A stretch of 64,000 bases of DNA, taken from Streptomyces sp. SAI-127. Its GTDB lineage: Bacteria > Actinomycetota > Actinomycetes > Streptomycetales > Streptomycetaceae. How positions within the stretch are numbered: position 1 is the first letter of the stretch; each line of letters begins with the position of its first letter. The notes under the pieces are model-generated. The model was given only the letters and a program-made list of their open reading frames with translations, made no database searches and was not told where the DNA came from. The stretch lies in the NCBI RefSeq assembly GCF_029894425.1, contig NZ_JARXYJ010000001.1, positions 7,646,501 to 7,710,500 of the forward strand, read 5' to 3'. The translations under genes were made by a program, and so were the position numbers. Positions 7,768-16,688 of the stretch are shown in pieces.

Positions 7768-8801
7768 CACAGGCTCCGCGGCGGCTGCTGCGGATACGCG
7801 GGTGCGGTGCGGCCGATCCCCAAGCCGCCCTGCTGGGGCGCGGCGGGAACCGGGGTGCGCTGGAGGATCTCCTGCACGACCTGCTCCGCGGTGCGCCGGT
7901 TGAGCTGGGCCTGGGCGGTGGGCAGCAGACGGTGGGCGAGGACGGCCACGGCGAGCGCCTGGATGTCGTCCGGCAGCGCGAACTCCCGGCCGCTGAGGGC
8001 GGCGGAGGCCTTGGCGGCGCGCAGCAGGTGCAGCGTCGCGCGCGGGGACGCGCCGAGTCTGAGGTCGGGATGGGTGCGGGTGGCGGAGACCAGGTCGACG
8101 GCGTACCGCCGGACCGTTTCGGCGACGTGGACGCCGCGGACGGCCTCGACCAGCTTCACGATGTCGTGCGCGTGCGCCACCGGCTGGAGGTCGTCCAGCG
8201 GGTTCACCCCGCCGTGGATGTCGAGCATCTGCAGCTCGGCGTCCGCGCTGGGGTAGCCGATGGAGACCCGGGCCATGAAACGGTCGCGCTGGGCCTCCGG
8301 CAGCGGATAGGTGCCCTCCATCTCGACCGGGTTCTGCGTGGCCACCACCATGAAGGGGCTCGGCAGCTCGTAGGTCTGCCCGTCGATGGTGACCTGGCGC
8401 TCCTCCATCGACTCCAGAAGCGCCGACTGCGTCTTCGGCGAGGCGCGGTTGATCTCGTCGCCGATCACGATCTGCGCGAAGATCGCACCCGGTTTGAACT
8501 CGAAGTCCCGGCGCTGCTGATCCCAGATGGACACACCCGTGATGTCCGAGGGCAGCAGGTCGGGCGTGAACTGGATGCGGCGCACCGAGCAGTCGATGGA
8601 CCGCGCCAGCGCCTTGGCCAGCATGGTCTTGCCGACGCCGGGGACATCCTCGATCAGAAGATGTCCCTCGGCGAGCAGCACGGTCAGCGAAAGCCGTACG
8701 ACCTCGGGCTTCCCCTCGATCACGCCCTCCACCGAACTGCGTACCCGCTCCACGACGGCGGTCAGATCAGTGAGGCTCGCTCGATCGTCATAGGTGGTCA
8801 C
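7767..8801 (-). CDS. MoxR-family AAA+ ATPase
   Basis: 344 residues, the usual MoxR size. Walker A is EDVPGVGKTMLAKA (Lys58), Walker B is IVIGDEINRASPKTQSALLE, sensor 1 is MVVATQNPVEMEGTYPLPEA, and a C-terminal lid domain follows. The tail is Pro/Gln-rich. The GTG at 8801 has GAGGAGG at the right distance; the frame is open up to 8879 but without a better start. It is the first gene of the three-gene minus-strand operon. MoxR ATPases act as chaperones that mature or activate partner complexes; here the likely partners are the DUF58 and transglutaminase proteins next to it. Confidence 0.9.
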   Translation of the reverse strand: MTTYDDRASLTDLTAVVERVRSSVEGVIEGKPEVVRLSLTVLLAEGHLLIEDVPGVGKTMLAKALARSIDCSVRRIQFTPDLLPSDITGVSIWDQQRRDFEFKPGAIFAQIVIGDEINRASPKTQSALLESMEERQVTIDGQTYELPSPFMVVATQNPVEMEGTYPLPEAQRDRFMARVSIGYPSADAELQMLDIHGGVNPLDDLQPVAHAHDIVKLVEAVRGVHVAETVRRYAVDLVSATRTHPDLRLGASPRATLHLLRAAKASAALSGREFALPDDIQALAVAVLAHRLLPTAQAQLNRRTAEQVVQEILQRTPVPAAPQQGGLGIGRTAPAYPQQPPRSL

Positions 8802-9039
8802 CCGGCCCTCCTCGGCCCGTACTTTCCGGGCCGACGCTCTGTGATGCGTAACCGGCCCACCCCGAATCACGGACACCACGCGTGAAAAGTTCCGCGTGAC
8901 GCCACACCCGCATTCTTGCTGCCGTTACCGATTCGTGTCACTCGACTGTGGACAACTGGCTGCACTATGTCGGGTTTTACGATGTTCTGGGCACCCCGAG
9001 GGCCGAAATCAACAGCGAAACGACAGCTACGGCGGCCGC

Positions 9040-9582
9040 TTACGCGGGGTCGATCTCGCGCAGCAGGCCCGTCTTGACGTCGAACACGAAGCCGCGCACG
9101 TCGTCGGTGTGCACCAGGAACGGCGAGGTGCGCACCCGCTGCATGGACTGCCGTACGTCCTGGTCGACGTCCCGGAAGGCCTCCACCGCCCACGCGGGAC
9201 GCTGGCCCACCTCCATCTCCAGCTCGGTGCGGAACTCCTCGGTGATCGCCTCCAGGCCGCAGCCCGTGTGGTGGATCAGGACGATGCTGCGGGTGCCGAG
9301 CTTGCGCTGGCTGATGGTGAGCGAGCGGATCACGTCGTCGGTGACCACACCGCCCGCGTTGCGGATGGTGTGGCAGTCGCCGAGCTCCAGGCCGAGCGCG
9401 GCGTGCAGGTCGAGTCGGGCGTCCATGCAGGCCACGACGGCGACGTGCAGCACCGGCCGGGCGTCCATACCGGGGTCGGTGAACGCGGCGGCGTACCGCT
9501 CGTTGGCGTCGACCAGGCGATCGGTCACACGGCCGCCTGAGGATATGGCGCCTTCGATGGGAACGGATGCGGAAGTCGTCAT
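9040..9582 (-). CDS. Beta-class carbonic anhydrase (Rv1284-like)
   Basis: 180 residues. It interconverts CO2 and bicarbonate. The zinc and catalytic residues of the beta class are all present: Cys52, Asp54 and Arg56 in CMDARLD, then His105 and Cys108 in HHTGCG. Overall it resembles the mycobacterial Rv1284 type, including GFVFDVKTG near the C terminus. The start is uncertain. TACCGT lies 7 bases before the ATG at 9582, fitting a leaderless transcript; the ATG at 9588 is two codons earlier, and the open frame reaches 9666. It is divergent from rsmH, and 238 bases separate it from the MoxR operon. Confidence 0.88.
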   Translation of the reverse strand: MTTSASVPIEGAISSGGRVTDRLVDANERYAAAFTDPGMDARPVLHVAVVACMDARLDLHAALGLELGDCHTIRNAGGVVTDDVIRSLTISQRKLGTRSIVLIHHTGCGLEAITEEFRTELEMEVGQRPAWAVEAFRDVDQDVRQSMQRVRTSPFLVHTDDVRGFVFDVKTGLLREIDPA

Positions 9583-10020
9583 AACCATGACGGTACTGGT
9601 CACCGCTGTTCCGGTCCTGCCGTGAGAAGGGAAAAAGAGCGTCATCACGTCCTCTGTGTGAGGCACCCCACAAGGGTCTCGGGCGCACCCGAACGGGTGT
9701 TTTCCGCCCTTTCATGGCGTCGAGTCCGCACCGGGGCGCGACGCGCAGGCCGGTTGATTGACCGCGAGAGGCCGTGGACTAAAGTGACGCGAAGCGGGAG
9801 GCGAGGCCTCCCTGCTGGACTTTCCCCGGAGACCCCGGTGATTTTCCGGAGATCTCCCCACGTGCGCGGCGCGTACGTACGGCTCGGCCTCCTCCCGCTC
9901 CCGGTCGGCTGACGCTTCCGGCGCCGGCAGGCCTCCCCTTTCACCGGGGCCCCCGGCGAAGGGGAGGGAGGGCGGGGACCCGGCGGTGCGTACGGCCCGC
10001 GCCGGACCTGAGAGGGCCCC
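9583..10020 (+). other. 438-bp divergent gap: promoter and structured leader of rsmH
   Basis: No gene is supported. It holds the promoter at 9758-9785 and a 7-bp hairpin GGGAGGC-gag-GCCTCCC at 9796-9812. A large near-perfect inverted repeat lies at 9932-9967: two 18-base arms with one G-U and one A-C pair and no spacer. The large repeat ends 53 bases before the TTG start. It could be an attenuator, a stability element or an operator. Confidence 0.55.
9758..9785 (+). promoter_or_regulatory. Consensus promoter for the dcw operon (rsmH onward)
   Basis: TTGACC at 9758-9763 and TAAAGT at 9780-9785 are separated by 16 bases, a good match to the principal sigma factor (HrdB type). It points towards rsmH and predicts a leader of about 230 bases. 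Confidence 0.6.
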
Positions 10021-10977
10021 TTGAGTCAGAGTCGACACGTCCCGGTGATGCTCCAGCGGTGCCTGGACCTGTTGGCCCCCGCTCTCGAGCGGCCCGGAGC
10101 GGTGGTCGTCGACTGCACGCTCGGCCTCGGCGGTCACAGCGAGGCACTGCTCCAGCGGTTCCCCGAGGCCCGGCTCGTCGCCCTCGACCGCGACAAGGAG
10201 GCCCTGCGCCTGTCCGGCGAGCGGCTCGCGCCCTTCGGCGAGCGTGCCACCCTCGTCCACGCGGTCTACGACGAGCTCCCCGACGTCCTCGACAGGCTCG
10301 GCATCGCGCGCGTGCAGGGTGTCCTCTTCGACCTCGGTGTCTCCTCCATGCAACTCGACGAGGCCGACCGGGGCTTCGCCTACGCCCAGGACGCCCCCCT
10401 CGACATGCGGATGGACCAGACGACCGGCATGAGCGCCGCCGAGGTTCTGAACACCTACCCGCCGGGCGAACTCGTCCGGATCCTCAGGGCGTACGGCGAG
10501 GAGAAGCAGGCCAAGCGGATCGTGTCCGCGATCGTGCGTGAGCGCGAGAAGGAGCCCTTCTCGCACAGCGCCCGGCTCGTCGAGCTGATCAGGAACTCCC
10601 TGCCGCAGGCCGCCAAGCGCACCGGCGGCAACCCGGCCAAGCGCACCTTCCAGGCCCTGCGCATCGAGGTCAACGGCGAACTCTCCGTCCTGGAGCGGGC
10701 GATCCCGGCCGCGGTGAAGTCGCTCGCCGTGGGCGGCCGGATCGCCGTGCTGTCGTATCACTCGCTGGAGGACCGGCTGGTCAAGCAGGTCTTCGCGGCC
10801 GGCGCCGCCACCACCGCCCCGCCCGGACTGCCCGTCGTCCCCGAGCAGTACCAGCCCCGGCTCAAGCTGCTCACGCGCGGTGCCGAACTTCCCACCGAGG
10901 AAGAGATCGCCGAGAACCGGCGGGCCGCACCGGCGCGATGCAGGGGCGCCGAGCGAATCAGGGAGTCCATCGAGTGA
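10021..10977 (+). CDS. rsmH: 16S rRNA (cytosine(1402)-N4)-methyltransferase RsmH (MraW)
   Basis: 318 residues. It methylates N4 of C1402 in the decoding centre of 16S rRNA using SAM. Visible marks are the N-terminal [13 protein letters not shown], motif [34 protein letters not shown], and the C-terminal [15 protein letters not shown], all classic for MraW. The start is a TTG with GAGAGG a few bases upstream; no ATG or GTG would keep the conserved SRHVPVML beginning. It is the first gene of the dcw operon. No mraZ precedes it. Confidence 0.95.
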   Translation: MSQSRHVPVMLQRCLDLLAPALERPGAVVVDCTLGLGGHSEALLQRFPEARLVALDRDKEALRLSGERLAPFGERATLVHAVYDELPDVLDRLGIARVQGVLFDLGVSSMQLDEADRGFAYAQDAPLDMRMDQTTGMSAAEVLNTYPPGELVRILRAYGEEKQAKRIVSAIVREREKEPFSHSARLVELIRNSLPQAAKRTGGNPAKRTFQALRIEVNGELSVLERAIPAAVKSLAVGGRIAVLSYHSLEDRLVKQVFAAGAATTAPPGLPVVPEQYQPRLKLLTRGAELPTEEEIAENRRAAPARCRGAERIRESIE

Positions 10978-11037
10978 AGTGCGTGAAGTGCGTGAGGCGC
11001 GCAAGTGAGTGGGGAAACCGGACTCACTGGAGGGTGA

Positions 11038-11580
11038 GTGAGTAGGAAACCCGAACTGAGGGGGAGGGCGGCCCGTCTCGCGCGCCTGTTCCCCGGCCCG
11101 ACGGGCTCCGGACAGGCGGCCCGCACCCCCTTCGTGCTCCTCGTGGTCCTCCTCCTCGGCGGCGGCCTCATCGGGCTGCTGGTGCTGAACTCCGCCCTCA
11201 GCGAAGGGTCGTTCAAGCTCACCGACCTCCAGAGGGAGACGAAGGGCCTCACCGACGAGCAACAGGGGCTCCAACGGGACATCGACGCCTACTCCGCGCC
11301 CGAGGCCCTGGTGCGCCGGGCCCGTGAACTCGGCATGGTGCCCGGCGGAGATCCGGCCTTCCTGGACCCCGACGGCACCGTCAAGGGTGTCCCGTCCCCC
11401 GCCTCCGGTGCCGAACAGGCCTCCTTCCAGATGCCGCTCGTCCTCGCCCCCGAGGTGATCGACAGCGCGACCGTCCCGACGCCGGCGGCCGACCCCACCC
11501 CGACGGAGACCGTCGTCACAGCGACCGAGGCCGCGCCCTCGGTCGTCCCGCCCCCCACGACCCCGACCCCCGGCAGGTGA
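11038..11580 (+). CDS. ftsL: Cell division protein FtsL
   Basis: 180 residues, a bitopic membrane protein of the divisome. A basic cytoplasmic head is followed by one helix (about residues 31-51) and then a short coiled coil (LTDLQRETKGLTDEQQGLQ). A long Pro/Thr-rich extracytoplasmic tail follows, longer than in E. coli FtsL. Assignment rests on topology and its place between rsmH and ftsI, since FtsL is poorly conserved. The GTG start lies only 3 bases after GGAGGG, an unusually close spacing. The stop overlaps the ftsI start by 4 bases (GTGA). FtsL is thought to activate the FtsW-FtsI pair. Confidence 0.85.
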   Translation: MSRKPELRGRAARLARLFPGPTGSGQAARTPFVLLVVLLLGGGLIGLLVLNSALSEGSFKLTDLQRETKGLTDEQQGLQRDIDAYSAPEALVRRARELGMVPGGDPAFLDPDGTVKGVPSPASGAEQASFQMPLVLAPEVIDSATVPTPAADPTPTETVVTATEAAPSVVPPPTTPTPGR

Positions 11581-13562
11581 CGGAAGTGTCCGACGATTTC
11601 GGCAGGCAACCGCCGCGCCGCCGCGTGCCCGGACCGGCGCGCCCCGAGCGCTCCGCCCGCCCCGTCGGCCGACCGCGCCCGGGCCCCGGAGCCCGCCCGG
11701 GCCGCCGCCCCTCGGCGCCCCGCTCCGCGGCCCCCAAGACCATCCGCCTGGGCAGCCCCCGCCCCCGGCTGCGCCTGGTCGGCCTCGCGCTGACGCTGGT
11801 GCTGGCCGCCTTCGTCGTACGACTGCTCCAGGTGCAGGCCGTCGACGCGAGCACGTACGCCGCCAAGGCCGAGCAGAACCGGTACGTCGGCTACACGCTG
11901 GCCGCCGAGCGCGGCGGGATCACCGACCGCGACGGCGTGGCCCTCGCGACCAGCGAGGACGCGTACGACATCACGGCCGACCCCACGCTGTTCACCCGCA
12001 AGGAACTGAAGATCGACGACGGCCCCGAGCAGGCCGCCGCCCTGCTCGCCCCGATCCTGGGGCAGGACCAGGAGACGATCGTCAAGAAGCTGCGGCCCAG
12101 GGACAGGAAACTCCGCTACGCGCTGCTCGCCAGCCGCCAGACCCCGCAGGTCTGGAAGCAGATCAAGGACCTGAAGTCCGCGCTCGCCACCAAGAGCGAG
12201 ACCGACCCGGGCACGGCCAACGTCCTCGCGGGCGTCCTGTCCGTGCCCACCACCAAGCGCGTGTACCCGAACGGCGATCTCGCCGCCGGGATACTGGGCT
12301 GGGTCAACGCCGACGGCAAGGGCGGCGGCGGTGTCGAACAGCAGCTGAACTCCCTGCTGGCGGGCAAGGACGGCAAGATCCGCTACGCCCAGTCCGGCGG
12401 CCGCCAGGTGCCCACCGTGGGCTCCACCGAGACCCCCGCGGTGCCCGGCAGCGACGTCGAGCTCACCATCGACCGTGACATCCAGTGGGCCGCCCAGCAG
12501 GCCATCACCGACCAGGTGAAGGAGTCCAAGGCGGACCGCGGGTACGTGATAGTGCAGGACACGCAGACCGGCCAGGTTCTCGCCATGGCCAACTCGCCCG
12601 GCTTCGACCCCAACGACCTGTCCAAGGCGAGCTCGGTGAACATGGGCAACGCGGCCCTCCAGGACGCCTACGAACCCGGTTCCACCGCCAAGGTCATGTC
12701 CATGGCCGCCGTACTGGAACAGGGCGTCGCCACCCCGCTCACGCATGTGATCGTGCCCAACCGGCTGCACCGCGGTGACCGGCTCTTCAAGGACGACATC
12801 GACCACGAGACCTGGTACCTCACGCTCAACGGCGTGCTCGCCAAGTCCAGCAACATCGGCACCATCCTGGCGACCGGCCAGCTCGGCAAGACCCAGGCGC
12901 AGGCCAACCAGGTCCTCTACTCCTACCTGCACAAATTCGGCCTCGGCCGCTACTCCGGTCTCGACTTCCCCGGCGAGACCCCGGGCATCCTCGCCAAGCC
13001 CTCGGACTGGTCGACCTCGCAGCAGTACACGATTCCTTTCGGCCAAGGCGTGTCCCTCAACGCGATGCAGGCCGCGTCCGTCTACTCGACGATCGCCAAC
13101 GGCGGCGTCCGCGTCGAACCCACGCTCGTGCGCGGCACGAAGGGACCCGACGGGAGCTTCACACCCGCCGCGAAGCCCAAGGAGACAAGGGTCGTCAGCG
13201 CCAGGACGGCCAAGACGCTGGCCCGGATGCTGGAGTCGGTCGTGGACGACGAGGAGGGCACCGGCACCAAGGCGCGCATCCCCGGCTACCGGGTCGCGGG
13301 CAAGACAGGCACGGCCAACCGCGTGGATCCGGCCACCGGCAAGTACAAGGGCTACACCTCGTCGTTCGCCGGCTTCGCGCCCGCCGACAAGCCCCGGATC
13401 ACCGTCTACTGCGCCATCCAGAACGCCACCAGCGGCAGTTACTTCGGCGGCCAGATCTGCGGACCCGTCTACAAGCAGGTCATGGAGTTCGCCCTGAAGA
13501 CCCTGCAGGTGCCGCCGACGGGGGCGAAGGCCCCGAAACTGCCCGTCACCTACACACCCTGA
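11577..13562 (+). CDS. ftsI: Septal peptidoglycan transpeptidase FtsI (PBP3, class B PBP)
   Basis: 661 residues. It cross-links peptidoglycan at the septum as the partner of FtsW. A long Pro/Arg-rich cytoplasmic head (about 65 residues) precedes one membrane helix (about 66-88), a dimerisation domain and the transpeptidase domain. Active-site motifs are intact: S369-T-A-K372 in EPGSTAKV, S424-S-N426 in KSSNIGT, and K576-T-G in AGKTGTAN. No PASTA domains are present. The GTG start overlaps ftsL (GTGA); a second GTG three codons later is possible. Confidence 0.95.
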   Translation: MTEVSDDFGRQPPRRRVPGPARPERSARPVGRPRPGPGARPGRRPSAPRSAAPKTIRLGSPRPRLRLVGLALTLVLAAFVVRLLQVQAVDASTYAAKAEQNRYVGYTLAAERGGITDRDGVALATSEDAYDITADPTLFTRKELKIDDGPEQAAALLAPILGQDQETIVKKLRPRDRKLRYALLASRQTPQVWKQIKDLKSALATKSETDPGTANVLAGVLSVPTTKRVYPNGDLAAGILGWVNADGKGGGGVEQQLNSLLAGKDGKIRYAQSGGRQVPTVGSTETPAVPGSDVELTIDRDIQWAAQQAITDQVKESKADRGYVIVQDTQTGQVLAMANSPGFDPNDLSKASSVNMGNAALQDAYEPGSTAKVMSMAAVLEQGVATPLTHVIVPNRLHRGDRLFKDDIDHETWYLTLNGVLAKSSNIGTILATGQLGKTQAQANQVLYSYLHKFGLGRYSGLDFPGETPGILAKPSDWSTSQQYTIPFGQGVSLNAMQAASVYSTIANGGVRVEPTLVRGTKGPDGSFTPAAKPKETRVVSARTAKTLARMLESVVDDEEGTGTKARIPGYRVAGKTGTANRVDPATGKYKGYTSSFAGFAPADKPRITVYCAIQNATSGSYFGGQICGPVYKQVMEFALKTLQVPPTGAKAPKLPVTYTP

Positions 13563-13618
13563 TCAGCACCACCTCAGCACCTCATCAGCAGCTCGGAAAG
13601 GCCACCAGGAACCACCTC

Positions 13619-15274
13619 GTGACGACGATCACCTCCGATTCCGGGAACCAAGGCACCCCCCGCCCCTCACTTCGCTCCAAGGCGGGTGCGCCCGGTACGC
13701 TCACCGCCGTGCCACACGCTGATCAGTCCCAAACCACCCAGAAGGGCGCACCCGTGACATTTCCCGGACCGCCCCGGCCGGTCCGGGTCTCCGCAACACC
13801 CCTCGCGGAGCTCGCCGACCAGCTGGGTGCCGAGCAGCCGGGGAACGCCGCGCAGGTCACGGGCATCACCCATGACTCGCGTGCCGTCCGCCCCGGCGAC
13901 CTGTACGCCGCCCTCCCGGGCGCCCGCCTGCACGGCGCCGACTTCGTCACCCAGGCCGTCGGCCTCGGCGCGGTCGCGGTGCTGACCGACCCGACGGGCG
14001 CCGAGCGCGCCACCGCGACCGGGCTCCCGGTGCTGGTCGTCGAGGACCCACGCGCGCGCATGGGCGAACTGGCGACCACGATCTACGGTCACCCCGGTCG
14101 GGACCTGCTGCAGATCGGCATCACCGGCACCTCCGGCAAGACCACCACGGCGTACCTCGTCGAGGGCGGTCTCAAAGGGGTCAGGTCCACCGGTCTGATC
14201 GGCACCGTCGAGATGCGCATCGGCGACGAGCGCATCAAGTCCGAGCGCACCACGCCCGAAGCCACCGACCTCCAGGCCCTGTTCGCGGTCATGCGCGAGC
14301 GCGGGGTCGAGGCGGTCGCCATGGAGGTCTCCAGCCACGCGCTGGTCCTCGGCCGGGTCGACGGCTGCGTCTTCGACATCGGCGTCTTCACCAACCTCAG
14401 CCCGGAGCACATGGAGTTCCACTCCGGCATGGAGGACTACTTCCAGGCCAAGGCGCAGTTGTTCACGCCGAAACGCAGCCGTCTCGGCGTGGTCAACCTC
14501 GACGACGAGTACGGACGCCGGCTCGTCAAGGAGGCCGCGGTCCCGGTCGTCACCTTCTCCGCCGAGGGCCACCCCGACGCCGACTGGCGCGCCGCGGACG
14601 TCCAGGTCGGCCCGATGGACTCGACGTTCACCGCGATCGGCCCCAAGGACGAGCGGATCTCCGCCAGGTCGCCGCTGCCGGGGCCCTTCAACGTCGCGAA
14701 CACCCTCGCCGCGATCGTCGCCCTGGCCGCCGCGGGCCTCGACCCGCAGACCGCCGCCGACGGAATCGCCGCGGTGCCGGGCGTGCCGGGCCGGCTGGAG
14801 CGCGTGGACGCCGGACAGCCCTACCTCGCGGTCGTGGACTACGCCCACAAGACGGACGCCGTCGAGTCGGTGCTCAAGGCGCTCCGCAAGGTCACCGAGG
14901 GCCGGCTGCACGTCGTGCTGGGCTGTGGAGGCGACCGCGACAGGACCAAGCGCGGTCCGATGGGCGCCGCCGTGGCCCGCCTCGCCGACACCGCCGTACT
15001 GACCTCCGACAACCCCCGCTCCGAAGACCCCCTCGCGATTCTCGCAACCATGCTCGAGGGCGCGGCGTCCGTGCCAGTACACGAGCGCGGCGAGGTCCAG
15101 GTCTTCGAGGACCGGGCCGCCGCGATCGCCGCCGCCGTCGCCCGCGCGCGGCCGGGCGACACCGTACTGGTCGCCGGGAAGGGCCACGAGCAGGGCCAGG
15201 ACATCGCCGGGGTGGTCCGTCCCTTCGACGACCGCCAGGTGCTTCGAGAAGCCATCCAGAAGACCCAGGGATGA
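13619..15274 (+). CDS. murE: UDP-MurNAc-tripeptide synthetase MurE
   Basis: 551 residues. It adds diaminopimelate to UDP-MurNAc-L-Ala-D-Glu in the cytoplasm. The ATP site is GITGTSGKTTTAYL (Lys174). The DNPR motif (D464 onward, DNPRSEDP) is the diaminopimelate-type specificity signature; Streptomyces walls use the LL isomer. The GTG at 13619 gives a 50-60 residue N-terminal extension with weak composition. GTG codons at about residues 31 and 46 are alternative starts, and the ribosome site (AGGA) is weak. A 56-base gap separates it from ftsI, the largest gap within the murE-to-ftsI junction region. Confidence 0.93.
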   Translation: MTTITSDSGNQGTPRPSLRSKAGAPGTLTAVPHADQSQTTQKGAPVTFPGPPRPVRVSATPLAELADQLGAEQPGNAAQVTGITHDSRAVRPGDLYAALPGARLHGADFVTQAVGLGAVAVLTDPTGAERATATGLPVLVVEDPRARMGELATTIYGHPGRDLLQIGITGTSGKTTTAYLVEGGLKGVRSTGLIGTVEMRIGDERIKSERTTPEATDLQALFAVMRERGVEAVAMEVSSHALVLGRVDGCVFDIGVFTNLSPEHMEFHSGMEDYFQAKAQLFTPKRSRLGVVNLDDEYGRRLVKEAAVPVVTFSAEGHPDADWRAADVQVGPMDSTFTAIGPKDERISARSPLPGPFNVANTLAAIVALAAAGLDPQTAADGIAAVPGVPGRLERVDAGQPYLAVVDYAHKTDAVESVLKALRKVTEGRLHVVLGCGGDRDRTKRGPMGAAVARLADTAVLTSDNPRSEDPLAILATMLEGAASVPVHERGEVQVFEDRAAAIAAAVARARPGDTVLVAGKGHEQGQDIAGVVRPFDDRQVLREAIQKTQG

Positions 15275-15278
15275 ACTT

Positions 15279-16688
15279 GTGATCGCCCTCTCTCTCGCCG
15301 AGACCGCCTCAGTCGTCGGCGGGCAGACGCACGACATACCGGATCCGTCGGTGCTGGTGCACGGGCCCGTCGTCATCGACTCCCGGCAGGTGAAGGACGG
15401 CAGTCTGTTCGCCGCCTTCGTGGGGGAGCGCGTCGACGGCCACGACTACGCCGAACAAGCCGTCCGGGCCGGGGCGGTGGCCGTGCTGGCCCAGCGCCCC
15501 GTCGGCGTGCCCGCGATCGTCGTCGAGGACGTCCAGACGGCCCTCGGCGCCCTCGCGCGTCATGTCGTACGACGGCTCGGCGCGACCCTCGTCGCCCTCA
15601 CCGGATCCGCCGGCAAGACCAGCACCAAGGACCTGATCGCCCAGGTGCTCCAGCGCAAGGCGCCGACGGTGTTCACGCCGGGCTCGCTCAACAACGAGAT
15701 CGGCCTGCCGCTCACCGCGCTCACCGCCACTGAGGACACCAGGTTCCTCGTGCTGGAGATGGGCGCCCGCGGCATCGGCCACATCAGTTACCTCACGGAT
15801 CTGACGCCCCCGCAGGTCGGCCTGGTCCTCAATGTCGGCTCCGCGCACATCGGTGAGTTCGGCGGCCGCGAGCAGATCGCGCAGGCCAAGGGTGAACTCG
15901 TGGAAGCCCTGCCGTCGGCACAGGAGGGGGGCGCGGCGATTCTCAACGCCGACGATCCTCTCGTACGTGCGATGGCATCCCGTACGAAGGCGAAGGTGAT
16001 CCTCTTCGGAGAGTCCGACGAAGCGGACGTTCGCGCCGAGAACGTACGACTCACGGACAGCGGACAGCCTGCCTTCATGCTTCACACACCCTCCGGTGCA
16101 AGCGAAGTGACCATGCGCCTGTACGGTGAGCACCACGTGTCGAACGCGCTCGCCGCGGCCGCCGTCGCCCATGAGCTGGGCATGTCCGCAAGTGAGATCG
16201 CCACCGCGCTCTCCGAGGCGGGCTCCCTCTCCCGCTGGCGTATGGAGGTCACCGAGCGCCCGGACGGCGTGACCATCGTCAACGACGCCTACAACGCGAA
16301 CCCCGAGTCCATGCGAGCGGCCTTGCGCGCGCTCGCGGCGATGGGCAAGGGGCGGCGGACCTGGGCGGTGCTCGGCAAGATGGCCGAGCTCGGGGACGAG
16401 GCGCTCGCCGAGCACGACGCGGTCGGACGGCTCGCCGTCCGGCTCAATGTCGGCAAGCTCGTCGCGGTCGGGGGCAGGGAAGCGTCCTGGCTGCAACTGG
16501 GCGCATATAACGAGGGTTCGTGGGGTGAGGAGTCGGTGCACGTGTCCGACGCACAGGCGGCGGTCGACCTGCTGCGCAGTGAATTGCGCCCGGGAGACGT
16601 CGTCCTCGTGAAGGCGTCCCGTTCGGTCGGCCTGGAGAGCGTCGCCCAGGCGCTGGTCGATGCCGAGGGTGAGGTTGCCGCCCGATGA
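15279..16688 (+). CDS. murF: UDP-MurNAc-pentapeptide synthetase MurF
   Basis: 469 residues. It adds D-Ala-D-Ala to UDP-MurNAc-tripeptide to complete the pentapeptide. The ATP loop is LTGSAGKTSTKDL (Lys113), followed by FTPGSLNNEIGLPLT and the C-terminal VNDAYNANPESM, both typical of MurF. The GTG start is 4 bases after the murE stop, with AGGG upstream. Its stop overlaps the mraY start by 4 bases (ATGA). Confidence 0.95.
   Translation: MIALSLAETASVVGGQTHDIPDPSVLVHGPVVIDSRQVKDGSLFAAFVGERVDGHDYAEQAVRAGAVAVLAQRPVGVPAIVVEDVQTALGALARHVVRRLGATLVALTGSAGKTSTKDLIAQVLQRKAPTVFTPGSLNNEIGLPLTALTATEDTRFLVLEMGARGIGHISYLTDLTPPQVGLVLNVGSAHIGEFGGREQIAQAKGELVEALPSAQEGGAAILNADDPLVRAMASRTKAKVILFGESDEADVRAENVRLTDSGQPAFMLHTPSGASEVTMRLYGEHHVSNALAAAAVAHELGMSASEIATALSEAGSLSRWRMEVTERPDGVTIVNDAYNANPESMRAALRALAAMGKGRRTWAVLGKMAELGDEALAEHDAVGRLAVRLNVGKLVAVGGREASWLQLGAYNEGSWGEESVHVSDAQAAVDLLRSELRPGDVVLVKASRSVGLESVAQALVDAEGEVAAR

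Noticed and set aside
8867..9715. Second minus-strand frame (282 codons) over the carbonic anhydrase
   Set aside because: Arg-rich product without motifs; the other minus frame has all carbonic anhydrase active-site residues.
9784..9912. 43-codon GTG open frame in the rsmH leader as a possible leader peptide
   Set aside because: The GTG lies within the -10 element, no ribosome site is present, and no runs of regulatory codons are seen.
10973..11010. GTGAAGTGC direct repeats between rsmH and ftsL
   Set aside because: Only two and a half copies of a 9-mer; too short and G+C-typical to support a function.
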